NCBI GenBank assembly: GCA_023091665.1
Contig: JALJCQ010000027.1
Location: 930,001-994,000 of the forward strand
Direction of reading: 5' to 3'
Length of the DNA: 64,000 nucleotides
Source of the DNA: Pythium myriotylum
Taxonomy: Eukaryota; Oomycota; Peronosporomycetes; Pythiales; Pythiaceae
This document shows positions 9,692-20,101 of this stretch, one piece after another (within the stretch, counting starts at the first letter, position 1; the number at the start of each line of letters is the position of its first letter). The position numbers were made by a program, and so were the translations under genes. The notes below the pieces were generated by a model. The model was not told the DNA's origin and did no database searches. It saw only the letters and a list, made by a program, of their open reading frames with translations.

Positions 9692-11119
9692 ATGGCTCAG
9701 AACAAGTACCCGATCGTGCTCGTCCACGGCTTCGCCGGCTGGGGACGCAACGAGCTCGTCGGCCTCAAGTACTGGGGTGGCATCCAGGGCGACATCCAGG
9801 AGCAGCTCAAGGCCCAGGGTTACACCGTCTACACCGCCGCCGTCGGGCCGTTCTCCTCCAACTGGGACCGCGCCTGCGAGCTCTACGCGCAGATCAAGGG
9901 CGGGAAAGTCGACTACGGCATCCACCACGCCAAGACCCACGGCCACTCGCGCTTCGGTCGCACGTTTCCTGGTCTCTATCCGCAATGGGGTGACGTCGAC
10001 GCGGACGGCCACGTCAACAAGGTGCATCTGGTCGGCCACAGCATGGGTGGCCAGACCATCCGCATGCTCGCGCAGCTCCTCAACAAAGGCAGCAAGGGGG
10101 CGCCAACGGAAGAAGAGGCTGCGACCCACCCACTGTTTGCTGGAGGCAAAGACTGGGTTCACTCCATCACGACGATCGCCACACCCAACCAAGGCACTCT
10201 TGTCGCCGACGCGTTCCACACCATCGGCAATCTCGTCAAAGACGCTGTGGGAGGAGTTTTCTCGGCGCTCAATGCCACGGGTGGCTGGGCAGACGACATC
10301 TACGATGCGAAGTTGGACCAGTGGGGTATCTCGCCGAAAGCGCCAGGTGAATCGTTGTGGAAGTATCTCGACAGAGTATTTGACAGCCCAATCTTCGCAC
10401 CAGGGGTGAAAGATATTGCTCTTTGGTCGCTTTCGAGTGGCGGTGCTGCAGAAGAGAGCACGTGGATCGAAACGCTTCCTGACATCTACTATTTCAGCTA
10501 CACGACTGTGGACACGCACGCCTCGCGCAACTGGCTATTCCAACACATCCAGAAACCCAACATGTTCACCATGTTTCTACCACTGCAGCCGCTCGGCTCC
10601 TTTCTCGGTGGTCGATACGCGCCGAAGCATGGCTTCTCAGAGGAGTGGCAGACAAACGACGGCGTCGTCAACTCTCTCTCAATGGGCAAAGACTCGGTGG
10701 GTGAGTACGTTGAGTTCAAGGACAGCGCCAAGTTAGGCGTGTGGAACGGGATGCCAACTCTAGAGCCCATGGACCATCTGGCCGTCGTTGGGATCACTAT
10801 CCACACAAATGTGCTCAATAAGCTCTACTCGGCTCACTGCAAGCTGCTGGCCGCGCTTCCACTTGACAACGATCGACCCGAGGAGGTGATGAAGCATGTC
10901 AACAAAGAACAGCAAGTGGCGTGCGCCCACGTGACGGAGGCTGTCGCGGCGCTACGTGTCGAGGCGGAAGCTGCGGCGGCAGCTGAGGGCGGAACACGCA
11001 ATGTGAGCGTCGTTCCCTCCGACCAAGAAAAGATCGAGAAGGAGAATGGCATCACTCTGACCGCCTGGGAGTCGGAGAACTCGGTGAAGCCCATCCCTGT
11101 ATACGAACAAGAGCCGTAA
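9692..11119 (+). CDS. lipase 3, no signal peptide, bacterial-type family
   Basis: The product is 475 residues. MAQNKYPIVLVHGFAGWGRNE begins directly with the first beta strand of the hydrolase fold, and no upstream in-frame ATG exists after the preceding gene, so no secretion signal can be added. GHSMGG nucleophile, NDGVVNSLSM acid and MDHLAVVG His are present, with SSNWDRA, HGHSRFG and KLDQWG zinc-site residues. The C-terminal extension (from about residue 395) is charged and Ala-rich and is not seen in bacterial enzymes. Sequence is closest to lipase 1 through the core, suggesting serial tandem duplication. Confidence 0.9.
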   Translation: MAQNKYPIVLVHGFAGWGRNELVGLKYWGGIQGDIQEQLKAQGYTVYTAAVGPFSSNWDRACELYAQIKGGKVDYGIHHAKTHGHSRFGRTFPGLYPQWGDVDADGHVNKVHLVGHSMGGQTIRMLAQLLNKGSKGAPTEEEAATHPLFAGGKDWVHSITTIATPNQGTLVADAFHTIGNLVKDAVGGVFSALNATGGWADDIYDAKLDQWGISPKAPGESLWKYLDRVFDSPIFAPGVKDIALWSLSSGGAAEESTWIETLPDIYYFSYTTVDTHASRNWLFQHIQKPNMFTMFLPLQPLGSFLGGRYAPKHGFSEEWQTNDGVVNSLSMGKDSVGEYVEFKDSAKLGVWNGMPTLEPMDHLAVVGITIHTNVLNKLYSAHCKLLAALPLDNDRPEEVMKHVNKEQQVACAHVTEAVAALRVEAEAAAAAEGGTRNVSVVPSDQEKIEKENGITLTAWESENSVKPIPVYEQEP

Positions 11120-11437
11120 GAGTCGACCAAGCAGGGTCATACGGAGTCGAAGTAGCCGTACGAGAGAGCCTCCGTCAATGCACAGTGCATCGGATCAAAT
11201 GAATATTTTTATTTCAGTGCCATGGTCGATGTGTAAACTCACGCATCGTGATTCCTCATATTTCGAAAATCGCAAGCTTGTTGGCAAGAAGCCCTATCTA
11301 TTTACGTTAGCTCCACAAACTCATTCATTCTATCATATAATCCCATGATTTTACGCAGATGTCGTGAAAGTCGATGGCGTGACCCCACTCACACACGCAA
11401 CCGCGAACCGAGGTGACCGGCCGAGCGAGACCGAGCC
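11120..11437. other. spacer with AT-rich lipase 3 3' region and translation-factor promoter
   Basis: The first part (to about 11300) is AT-rich and probably the lipase 3 3' UTR. TCATTCATTC at 11321..11330 resembles an oomycete initiator and lies 108 bp before the next ATG at 11438. Confidence 0.45.
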
Positions 11438-13420
11438 ATGTCGCGGCTCAACCCCAACGCGGGCGCCTTCGTGCCCAGGTGAGACCGCGCGCGCCGAGGC
11501 CGAGGAGCCCCCCGCTGACGAGCGTGCGTGCGCAGCTTCGCAGTCCCCGCGCCGCCTGCCGTGACGCCCGTCGCGACGCCGGCACTCGAGACCAAGCCGG
11601 CGAAAGCGACGCCGACGGCCAAGGCTGCCTCGCCCGCTCCGGCTGTCGACGCCGCGCACGATGTACGTGCGCTCTCCGTCGGCGTGGCGCTGTCCCGCTC
11701 TCACCGCCACTCGCAGGACGTGGCCATGGAGGCGACAAACGACCGCCTCGTGTACTCGATGGAGTACCTGCTCCAGTTCCAGCCCATCTGTGATACCGTG
11801 CCCTGCTATTTCCCTGATGTCGTCCGCGCGCCCGCCCCTCAGCGCCTGGGTCGATACATCAATGACCGGCTGGTCTACACGGTGCCCGAACTGCTGCTCG
11901 TAGGTCGTGCACGGGCTGGACTGTCGCTTGTCGCAACGCTCATCACGCGTTCGTTCTTGACTTGTAGTTCCAACCGCTCTACCAAATGTTCCCGCCTGAC
12001 CTTGAGTGGAGCGAGACGCTTGCAATCGTGGCAGACTCGGTGGATAAGAAAGCGAAGGCCCCAGCCAAGTTAAGCAAGAAAGAGAAGGCCAAGGCAAAGG
12101 CCGCCGCTGCGGCAGCAGCCTCGAGCACTGATCAGCTCCAATACGATCCAACTCTCATGTGCTACTTCAATCCAACCGAGTATGCCGCCGCGCTGAGCAT
12201 GGCTGCATACGGTAGTGCTACGCCGACCACAGAGAAGGGAGGAACCGCTGCTGGTGTGACGCCAAATGGCAAGGCTATCGTGGATGTTGTCAACCCCGTC
12301 GAGGAAGCTGTCGTTGCCAAGCGAAGGCTCGCGACGTACGTAGCAAGAGATCGTATGGGAATATTTCTTTGTACTGACCCATTTGCAGTTTGCTAGATGA
12401 TCTTCAACCTGAATCAGTCGCATCGATACTCAAGTCATTCGAAGAGATCACGATCACCTGCACCCACACACTCCAAGAACTAATCGCCCAGCTCTTCGAC
12501 CGTGCTATCGCAGAACCCAAAATGTGGTACGTCTACATCAACGGAACATCTATTGTGGGGTTGTTGTGGATGACAAAAGTATCTCCTCAGCGACACATAC
12601 GCGCAATTATGTACTGGTATGGCCGAGAGGACCCCCGAGTTCAAAGAAGGCGCGAAGACTATCAATTTTCGCCGTATCTTACTCACCCGATGCTACGAGG
12701 CGCTGATAGAAGAACTCGAGGCTGTCGGCGACGCGGTTCCTAGTGTTGTGAAGTCCGCCACAGTGAATGGATCCACCGCTGAGAACGGCATGGCCCAGCA
12801 CTCATGGCGTCGTCAATGCATGCTTCAGAACGTTTGCTTCGTGGGTGAACTTTTCCGCCGTCAGTTGCTCACCGAGAATGTCATGCACGTGTGCGTGGCC
12901 ATGATGTTAGAAGACGAAATCAACCCCCAGGTCGAAGTAATCGACGCCGCCTGTCGATTGCTGATGTTGGTGAGTGGATTCTAGACCGTATACGAGGAGC
13001 CCGCAGTATGATAACCTCTGCCTATAGGTTGGAGATCTTCTGGATGGGTCTAGCCCCGCATCTCGACGAACAATGGACGAGTATTTTGATGTGTTACAGC
13101 GCCTTGCAAGCCGCCCAGCAGCTGAAGAAAGCCTGAAAGAGCGGATTGCTGAGGTACGCTTGCAATGTTTTATCAAGCTGGAGCCGAGATTGTGACGGTT
13201 GTGTGCCTAGATGGCTAGTATTCGAGCTGGAGGATGGGCGAAAAAGAGAGTGGAGTCAAGTGCTTCCTCCGGTAGCCCCAACAAACCGACCAGTGCTGCT
13301 CCCGTCCCCTCTCAGATCGCTAGGGCCACTCCCGTTGTGGTCAATTTCAGTGAGGCTGCATCATCAGTATCGACAGTTACGGAGGCGAATGGATCTAATG
13401 GATCCACGGCAACTTCATGA
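11438..13420 (+). CDS. eIF4G/PAIP1-like translation factor: PAM2, two eIF4E-binding motifs, MIF4G
   Basis: Eight exons (11438-11478, 11536-11662, 11717-11899, 11968-12335, 12389-12526, 12591-12969, 13028-13153, 13211-13420) keep phase and give 523 residues. Residues 3-13 (RLNPNAGAFVP) match the PAM2 motif that binds the MLLE domain of poly(A)-binding protein. Two YxxxxL-hydrophobic eIF4E-binding motifs lie at 69-75 (YSMEYLL) and 110-116 (YTVPELL), each preceded by NDRLVY, so the segment is duplicated. A MIF4G domain covers about 243-470 (ILKSFEEITI, YAQLCTGMAE, FVGELFRRQLL, GDLLDG). It probably bridges cap, poly(A) tail and eIF4A. It is far shorter than usual eIF4G. The second intron (54 bp) is a multiple of three and could be retained. 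Confidence 0.85.
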
Positions 13421-13600
13421 CATGACAACGAGGCTATCTCAGGATGCGGTGGTGGCACTAACTACTTTGGTTAGCACCATATCCATCTTGAGCAATGGCC
13501 ACGATCGATGTCACTCGCTCACAATAGTTTCAGGTCAACAGCACAGCTAGAACGATGTCAAAACAATGATAAAATGCAATATTTAACGAGGTCTGTCTGC

Positions 13601-14489
13601 CTAGTCAGTGTGGCGATATATTACCTCCAGAAGCCTGAAGGACCCTTCAGTTGTCCCATTTCCTGGAGGCAAGTACTCGAAGCGAACAGCAACGTCGTTG
13701 GTCCCGTCGTCTTCTTCTTCATGGTCTTGATCTTGGTCAATTTCTTCGTGGAGTATAAACTCGTCCGCGTCGCTGGAAACTTGAAGAAAGCGGCACCACC
13801 GATGAAGTCGCAGGTGGTCTCGAAGCAGAAACGCGTGTGAGTGTCCGCCGAGTACAACTTCTCCTGACCCTGTGGACTCTGCCATGTATCGACGGGCTTC
13901 GTACAGAAGTGCGAGCGTCTGGTAGGCAGCACCAGAACTGACAAACATGTTGATACGTTACTCCTTTCTGCTGCCTTCAAACTTCAATCCGAAAGTTCAC
14001 TCACCTCTCTTCGAGAAAGAATCGCTCGAATGAGTCGATCAGGAGTACGGAGCTCTTGTCTCGCATGAGGTGCAACGAACAAGCGAAGTGCTGAAGCTCC
14101 GCGCTGGTTTTGATGTACTTGATTTGAATGCGTCGCCAGATTTCATTGTCCATACCAGTCTTAGCTGGTACGCCGCAGCTCAGACACGGTTGCAGAGGCA
14201 CGATCGTTGGTCGCTGTCGCACGCTATCACCACAGAGGATGAGCACAACGCTCTTTCCTTCGCGAGCGCGAGAGAATCCGAATTGGAGAATCAACGAGGT
14301 GAGACCCACGTCTGACGCAGCGTGCAGATAGACCAGCTCATCGCGCGTGTCTGTAGACTGTAAATCGTTTACTCGGTCTCGCTGAGACGGTGGGACACCG
14401 CAAGGAACGTCGCCGTGCGAGAAGAATGCCTCCAACTGTGACACCATTCCCAAATGTTGGCGCGCTTTTTGAGGGCTGCTGTTGCTCAA
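13601..14489 (-). CDS. SWSAP1-like RecA-fold protein, two exons
   Basis: Exons 14489..14005 and 13937..13601 are joined by a 67 bp GT-AG intron with phase 2, giving 273 residues. The fold is RecA/Rad51-paralogue-like: ELVYLHAASDVGLTSLILQF in the Walker A position, VVLILCG, and a Walker B-like strand SSVLLIDSFERFF. Order and spacing resemble SWSAP1, the partner of SWS1/ZSWIM7 in the Shu complex that supports RAD51 filaments. The Walker A lysine is missing, so ATP use is doubtful. It ends in an acidic stretch (HEEIDQDQDHEEEDD). It is head-to-head with the augmin gene, less than 150 bp apart. Other RAD51 paralogues or an archaeal-type RadA remnant are alternatives. Confidence 0.5.
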
Positions 14490-14636
14490 TAAGAGTCAGA
14501 GAGCTACGCACAACCAGAGAGCAAAGTGTCCGTGAAGCGATTCGGTTGCAAATTCGGGGTTAGTTTCCGTGATGAAGGTGGGGTTGGAAATGGAAGTGAA
14601 GCGCCTCGTCGAACTGACGCTCGCTCCTGTTTGTAG

Positions 14637-15812
14637 TCGACGACCCTCGACGCGTACTATCGCACAGAGCTGCTCTTCGCACAGGTGCAGGAGATTCTCC
14701 ATCTGGACGACCACGAGAGCAGCGTCGATGACGTGAAGGTCGCTCTCAAGGTTTGCTCGTCGAGTAGTTCATCTCGTGACTATTGCGCTCACGCAGTCGT
14801 TGTGCTCGGCAGATCGCGGATCTTTTACTGGCTGTTGCACAAGCCGAGCGCGTGTTGAGGGGATCCGGCAATGCCGAGGAAGAGAGCCCACTAGGTGTGA
14901 CTCCCACATTGCTCCACCTCTCGACTGGTACATCGGACGATCGAACCGCTCGCCACCATGTCGAAGCAGCACGCGTACGTGGACATCAACCTGGCGCAAA
15001 TGTGGCAAGGTAACCAAGTGTATGTATGGCTCGGAATAGCACGCTCTGTTGCCTCAGGTTGAAGATAAGCTTCGGGAGCAGTGCAGCGACTTGTGTGATG
15101 TAGTTTTGCCGGAGCTTCAGGACCGTGCGCGTCGCAGTGCCTCCTCAATCGACTCGTCAACATCGCTTTTAGCGCCTTCTTCTCTTGGACGACAGGTGAT
15201 GGAGATCCCGGCGCTCCTTGTTGAGCTACAGACTGCCAGGCGTCGGCGGAAGACTCGAGTAGAGTTGCTCAGGAAGCAACTGCATTCGCAGCTGCTCAAT
15301 GACTTGAGTCGCATTAAGGCAGTGATCACCGCAGTCCAGAGACTTTTGGTGCAGTACAAGCAGCAAGATGCTCCACGTGTCCTGCGCGCGAAGATGGAGT
15401 GGCTAGTGGCTTATTCAAATGCTATGGCTGTTCGCGCCCGAGTGCTTGCGAAGCAGATCCAAGTGGAAACGTATCCGCGCGACCGCGCTGCCCTGCTCAC
15501 AGACATCCAGTACATTTGTTTCCAGCTGATCGCAGTAATGCGTAGTATTACTAACTGACGATGTGTCTAGTGATGCGCTGGAAGATCGAAGAAGGCGCGC
15601 ACTCGAGGAACGCGAGCAAGTCAGTCAAATTGTCGTCTCGCTCATTTTCGAGGCACGGTTCTAACATCCGATTCGTGTCCAAATAGCTCCAGGCCAAACT
15701 TCACCTATATCGCAGTGCAGATCCAGAATATCAGGCGATTGCACGAGAGTATGCGCATGCACTGCAAGGAATCGAAGAAAAGAAAAAGTGGATTCGGTCA
15801 CTCAACATGTAG
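14637..15812 (+). CDS. augmin complex subunit 4 (HAUS4/AUG4)-like, 5' exon not resolved
   Basis: Exons 14637-14750, 14813-14974, 15040-15509, 15571-15619 and 15687-15812 keep phase over 306 residues. The first coding exon with the ATG lies upstream of 14637 (acceptor TTTGTAG) and could not be fixed; short ATGs at 14572 or 14590 are possible. The middle is alpha-helical coiled coil. The landmarks SPLGVTP, VEDKLREQC, ETYPRDRAALLTDI and LHLYRSADPEYQAIAREY...EEKKKW follow the order found in plant AUG4 and animal HAUS4. Augmin recruits gamma-tubulin to spindle microtubules for branching nucleation. Intron 15510-15570 includes a perfect TACTAAC branch site. Confidence 0.65.
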
Positions 15813-15857
15813 AGGCCAACTCAAAATCAGATCCACTCAGTCTACTCGAACTTCAGC

Positions 15858-16836
15858 TCACGAGGACTCCTTCTTCTTCAAACCATGCATAAGGATGGCG
15901 CTATTGAGTTCACCAACAAAAGCGTTTCCTTGCATCGGCCCTTGCTGCAACTTGCGCATGCCATTGATGACCTCACGAGTCTTCGAGATATACAGTGCAT
16001 CCATGCTGGAGCGCATCTCAATCTCCATGTCTTCAACCATACGCCCCATGTTCGACACATGCGAGTACTGGTCTTCGTAATCGAGAGTTTTCTCCGTCTA
16101 CGAAAGTAGCGATGTTAGGATTTAACACCAACTCAAATTCAAATTACCGTTTACCTGACGCGTGAGAGTACCGTCCAGCGTGAGATCGCCCAACTCCGGA
16201 CGATTCACTTTCATAGCCAAGAGGACTGTCGTCGTGAGACGGTATGTCGCCCTGCGCTGGCGACGGTCACCTAGTTCACTGAGTTCCTGTACTTCAAGAA
16301 CGTGGATCGAGTTCCACGAGCCTTTCTCAACGAAGCGCTGCTCGAGCACATCTTTCTTCACAAGAAAGCACGCAGCGAATCCCGCATCCAGGTCCCACAT
16401 GTATACCGACGAGATGCCTCCCTGGTAGTACAGCTCTCGGTACGAGTCGAAGATCTCGTTGGCCTGGATCTCGAGCTCCCGCAGGCTCTCCGAGGGATAA
16501 AAGCCTTCGCTGTCGGGCACTTCCGGATCGTACTTGTTCGACCACGGAGAGCTACACAGTATTTGCCTCTGTCAATACAAAGCCACTCCTGACAGCACGT
16601 GGAGCGACCCACCGGTAGGAGTCTCCGTCGCGGTTGTAGTCACAGAGGAGGTACTTGCGGCCGTTGCTCGGGTCGATGGCGACCTGCAGCGGCTGGTCCA
16701 CGCGCTGGTAGAGCTCGTCGGTCAGCTCAGGCTCGAGGCGCGTGAGGCTGTAGAGGTCCTGCTCGACGTCGCGCGGCGGCATGCGGCGCATGAGGTTGAG
16801 GCACGACGTCAGCGTCGCATCGCCGTGGTCGCCCAT
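15858..16836 (-). CDS. CAPZB: F-actin capping protein subunit beta
   Basis: Three exons (16836..16613, 16551..16155, 16097..15858) with 61 and 57 bp introns give 286 residues, close to the usual 270-290. Diagnostic stretches are LNLMRRMPPRDVEQDL near the N-terminus, [20 protein letters not shown] across the first intron, and SNMGRMVEDMEIEMRSS near the C-terminus. With the alpha subunit it caps actin barbed ends and limits filament growth. It ends 46 bp past the augmin stop on the opposite strand (tail-to-tail) and shares a 175 bp promoter with RPA49. Confidence 0.97.
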
Positions 16837-17011
16837 GGTGGATTACGATCTCTCTTTCGTTCTTGAGGGAGCAGGTCCCACTTCAATCGGCTTCGATTGG
16901 TTTAAACTAGGAAATATTTCAACCAATAGTGGGATGGATCTTCTCGATTGGATGAAAGGGCAACGGCAAGTCGCATTGGTGGGGAAGAGCTAACGAGTCG
17001 CCAACGAGAGC
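16837..17011. promoter_or_regulatory. bidirectional promoter with four CCAAT/ATTGG boxes
   Basis: The interval between the divergent CAPZB (minus) and RPA49 (plus) ATGs is only 175 bp. ATTGG occurs at 16896..16900, 16947..16951 and 16975..16979, and CCAAT at 16923..16927. These are NF-Y-type sites with near-regular 24-28 bp spacing, so common control of the pair is plausible. Confidence 0.6.
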
Positions 17012-18549
17012 ATGAGCAAGAAGGTCTCGCTGCAGCACCAGGCGGCGTTCGATGCGGCCGCGCCCATCGTCGGTGAGTTCTGCGTGGTCGAAACAGCGCT
17101 GTGTCAGCCGCGAAGGCTGACGACGTGCGTGGCTTTGCGCAGCCTCCTTCCGCAACGGCCCGCCGCCGCCGGCCAAACGCAAGGACCTGAGCTTCGAAGT
17201 GTTCGAGAACTCGGCCAAGAAGCAGCGCCTCGTCGTCGCCAGCACCGACCGCATTGCCTACCAGGGCGCCAACTTCGGCTATCTCAGTGCTGCGAATGAC
17301 TGCGCGAGGTGAGCGACTCGTGGAGTTGGTGTGCTGGTTAAGAGCTCCGTTCTGACATGTTGGAACAGCTATGTTGTTGGCGTCTACGACAAGAACACGC
17401 AGGAGGTGCGCCTGTGCAATGTGAACCAGATCTACATTATGCAGCAGACGGTCAAGGGCTCGACGGACAACGTGGACGAGAACCGCGGCGAGGGCAAGAG
17501 CTACATGGAGAAGAAACGCGACCTCGTCGAAGTCTTCGGTAGCAAGAAGAGCAAGCGGATACAGAAGAGTATCGAAGAAAACATTGTCGACGTCCAGAAC
17601 GTCAGTGGCGCGGCCTCGATTACGCAGACACTCAAGAAGCAGATGGACAAGGCCAAGGAGGACGCGCGCGCTCGCGATGCCGCTTCCTCTGTCGAGTCAG
17701 CCACGCTTGCCACTCGAAACGCAATCCTTCCTCCGCACAACCTGGACGCTGCCACACCTGAGCAGGTCTACGTCATTCGCAAGTGTACGTGGAGTATCAA
17801 AACGCTTCATGTGCCGTCACTGGAAACTGACATGACGCTTCTTTAGTCCTCAACCCTACAGTCATGGAGTCGTTGCAGCTTAAGGCCGACGAATGGATCG
17901 AGGCGCTCAAGTCGTCGAGTGTTGCAGACTTTGCCTCTAGCCAAAAGCTTGGCGCTCTACCTACGCGGCTGCTTCTATCCCTGCGTACGCCGTATGACAA
18001 GACCAAGCTGGCGTATCTCGTCTACATCCAGTACCAGCTCGATCTCTTTCACACACATCTCCCATTCCGCAAGAGCGTCGTGGCATTCAGCGAAGAAAAG
18101 AATATCCCGTTGGTTGTGCTGCGCAACATGCTCGCTCTCTTCACCGACGCCAGTCAGGGCGAGAACGGCTACACAAGCTACTTGCAGCCGAAGCAGAAGA
18201 AGGACCAGCTCGTTCTTTATCTGTTGGTGCTCGCGCTCACGATCAATGGCTTCAGCCTCGACCTCACGGAACTTGCGGCCGATCTCAAGCGCTCCCCCCA
18301 ATCGTGCGTTGTTGTTCTCGGCGATGGAGCATACCAATTGGATTTGATCTGTTCTGACCGGGATTTTTCTGAACTGCTAGGCTCACAATGTACTGCCGAC
18401 AGTTGGGCTGTGGTGTTGAGAAGACGAAGGCGGAGACGGCTGTCTATGGCTCGAACTCGCTTTCCTCCAAGAAGCAGGCGTTGCGCACAGTGCTCACACT
18501 GCCGCTGCAGTTCCCGCAGCCCAAGCGAGGCGGCCCCGCGCGTCGCTAA
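17012..18549 (+). CDS. RPA49: RNA polymerase I subunit A49 (RPA49/POLR1E)-like
   Basis: Five exons (17012-17072, 17143-17308, 17369-17784, 17847-18303, 18381-18549) give 422 residues with all phases matching. The N-terminal part has the dimerisation-domain signature RNGPPPP with NFGYLSAAND and YVVGVYDKNTQEV. The C-terminal half carries a tandem winged-helix-like region (KLAYLVYIQYQLDLFH, NIPLVVLRNMLALF, MYCRQLGCGVE). A49, with A34.5, stabilises Pol I initiation and elongation on ribosomal DNA in the nucleolus. The Lys/Arg-rich middle (SKKSKRIQKS) is likely a nuclear signal. Confidence 0.88.
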
Positions 18550-18751
18550 CCTGCCGCGTATTGCAAATGCTCATCTCTTCATTTTAGATTCAATACTGTC
18601 TGATGGGGAATATTATGGCTTGGGTTTCAAGCATGCGACGACATGAGGATTAAGCAGCTTCTATGTGGAGATTCCATGGAAGGACCTAGCACTAAATTAC
18701 GGGGGGGAGGGCGTGCTCGTGGCACGTCAATAAACGAATGGGGGTTCGCGC

Positions 18752-19516
18752 CTAACCGCGAAAGTCTGACTCGGTGGAGAACCGCATCGCCGAGCCGCGC
18801 GAGTTGTACGAGCCGCCGGCTTCCAGCATCGCGTAGCTGTCGTTCGTGTCTCGCATCTCGTCCATCGCATCCATCCAGTGCGAATCGTTGTTGCCCGTCT
18901 CCAAGCCGGCGAGGCCATTGGTCGTCGGCCCCTTGGACGACTTGGTGCTCGAGTTGCCGTTGCTCTGCTCGTCAAGAGTGTCACGGAAGGTGTCGCGACC
19001 AATCATAACTTGGTCGAACGAGTTCATGAAGCTGCCGCCTCCGGCGTAGCTGCCGCCGTAGGACTCTGCGTAGGACTCGGCAATGGATCCTTCTCGGTAC
19101 GAGGGCTTGAACTCGATGGATGGCGCCGTGGACGTGGCCGGCGGGCGGCTCTTGTCGAAGTTGTTGACCGACTTGGTGAAATCGGCGACCTCCTGTTGGA
19201 ACGGGGGCGGCGAGAGCTGCGGCGGGTTGTCAGCGAACTTTGGGGAGGAGGGCGTCGCGTACTTGGTCATGACGACGATCTCGTCGGTCGGCGTCGCCGT
19301 CGCCGTGGTCTGTCGACTGGGCTTGGGCATGTCGAGCTGTGCGTACATTTTCTCGTCGTGCGCTCTCGTGGACTCGAGCGCGGGCGACGCGACGCCGTAC
19401 TGCATGTCATTGTTCTGCGCGTCCTCTCGGCGGGCGCGAAAGTGGCGGTAGGCGAAGAACGCGATGATGGCGACGAGGCCGACGCAGGCGAGGACGATGC
19501 CGACGACGGCTCCCAT
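18752..19516 (-). CDS. single-pass membrane protein with Ser-rich cytoplasmic tail, unknown function
   Basis: From MGAVVGIVLACVGLVAIIAF the product is 254 residues; an in-frame ATG at 19609 adds 31 Arg/Pro-rich residues and cannot be excluded. One hydrophobic helix at residues 2-24 is followed by RHFRARRE, a positive stop-transfer cluster, and then about 225 polar residues. Repeated SYAESYGGSYAGGGSF, many Ser/Thr-Pro sites and a terminal MRFSTESDFR point to a phosphorylated intracellular tail. No known domain is seen. Confidence 0.65.
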   Translation of the reverse strand: MGAVVGIVLACVGLVAIIAFFAYRHFRARREDAQNNDMQYGVASPALESTRAHDEKMYAQLDMPKPSRQTTATATPTDEIVVMTKYATPSSPKFADNPPQLSPPPFQQEVADFTKSVNNFDKSRPPATSTAPSIEFKPSYREGSIAESYAESYGGSYAGGGSFMNSFDQVMIGRDTFRDTLDEQSNGNSSTKSSKGPTTNGLAGLETGNNDSHWMDAMDEMRDTNDSYAMLEAGGSYNSRGSAMRFSTESDFRG

Positions 19517-20101
19517 GGCGCGGCGGCGGCGGCGGCGAGAGGGCTGCGAACGGAATGGACGGACGGGGCGAGCGCGCCGCGGACTGATCGGTTGTGGCAG
19601 AAGTTCCATGTATCATTCCCCTCGCGGCCGCATGGTCGACGGCGCTGACATCGTCGAGTTGACAGCTCCGTACGACCTGACGACTGCGAGTCGGAACGAG
19701 GGGTAGGGCTGCGTCAGCCAATGGACGGCCAGGAATGCGGCCGCCAACCAGAACCCGCGCCAGATGCGACAGAGACAGGGGTTTGGGGAGTCTGTCGAAT
19801 GACTGTTTCTAACGGACACAAACCAGAGGCGCAGGATAGCGATAGGAACGCAGTCTCTATTTCCTCCAATGAAATGTGAGCAACGCACTACCGCCTCCGT
19901 ACTGTAAACGTCAAAACTACTCCCCGGTCAAAAAGATCTGTCGGACCATCACTTTCCATTGCAACGAGAGACATCGACCTTCACTCTGTAAAACCTCGAG
20001 GTTTTACGGCGGGCTCCGGCGCTGCCGGTGGGTGCGCGTGGGAGTCGGCGCTTGGCTCCATCATCCGAGAGAAGGCGGCGGAAGAGAGAGAACACTCGGC
20101 T
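19517..20101. promoter_or_regulatory. divergent promoter region, membrane protein / RBR ligase
   Basis: This 585 bp separates two diverging ATGs. TCACTTTCCATTGC at 19949..19962 fits the oomycete initiator plus flanking element on the plus strand and would give the RBR mRNA a 5' UTR of about 150 bases. CCTCGAGG with a flanking inverted repeat AAAACCTCGAGGTTTT lies at about 19988..20003. No gene is seen. Confidence 0.5.

Noticed and set aside
9584..10519. 311-residue minus-strand frame
   Set aside because: Antisense shadow of lipase 3; the same shadow is seen opposite the other two lipases.
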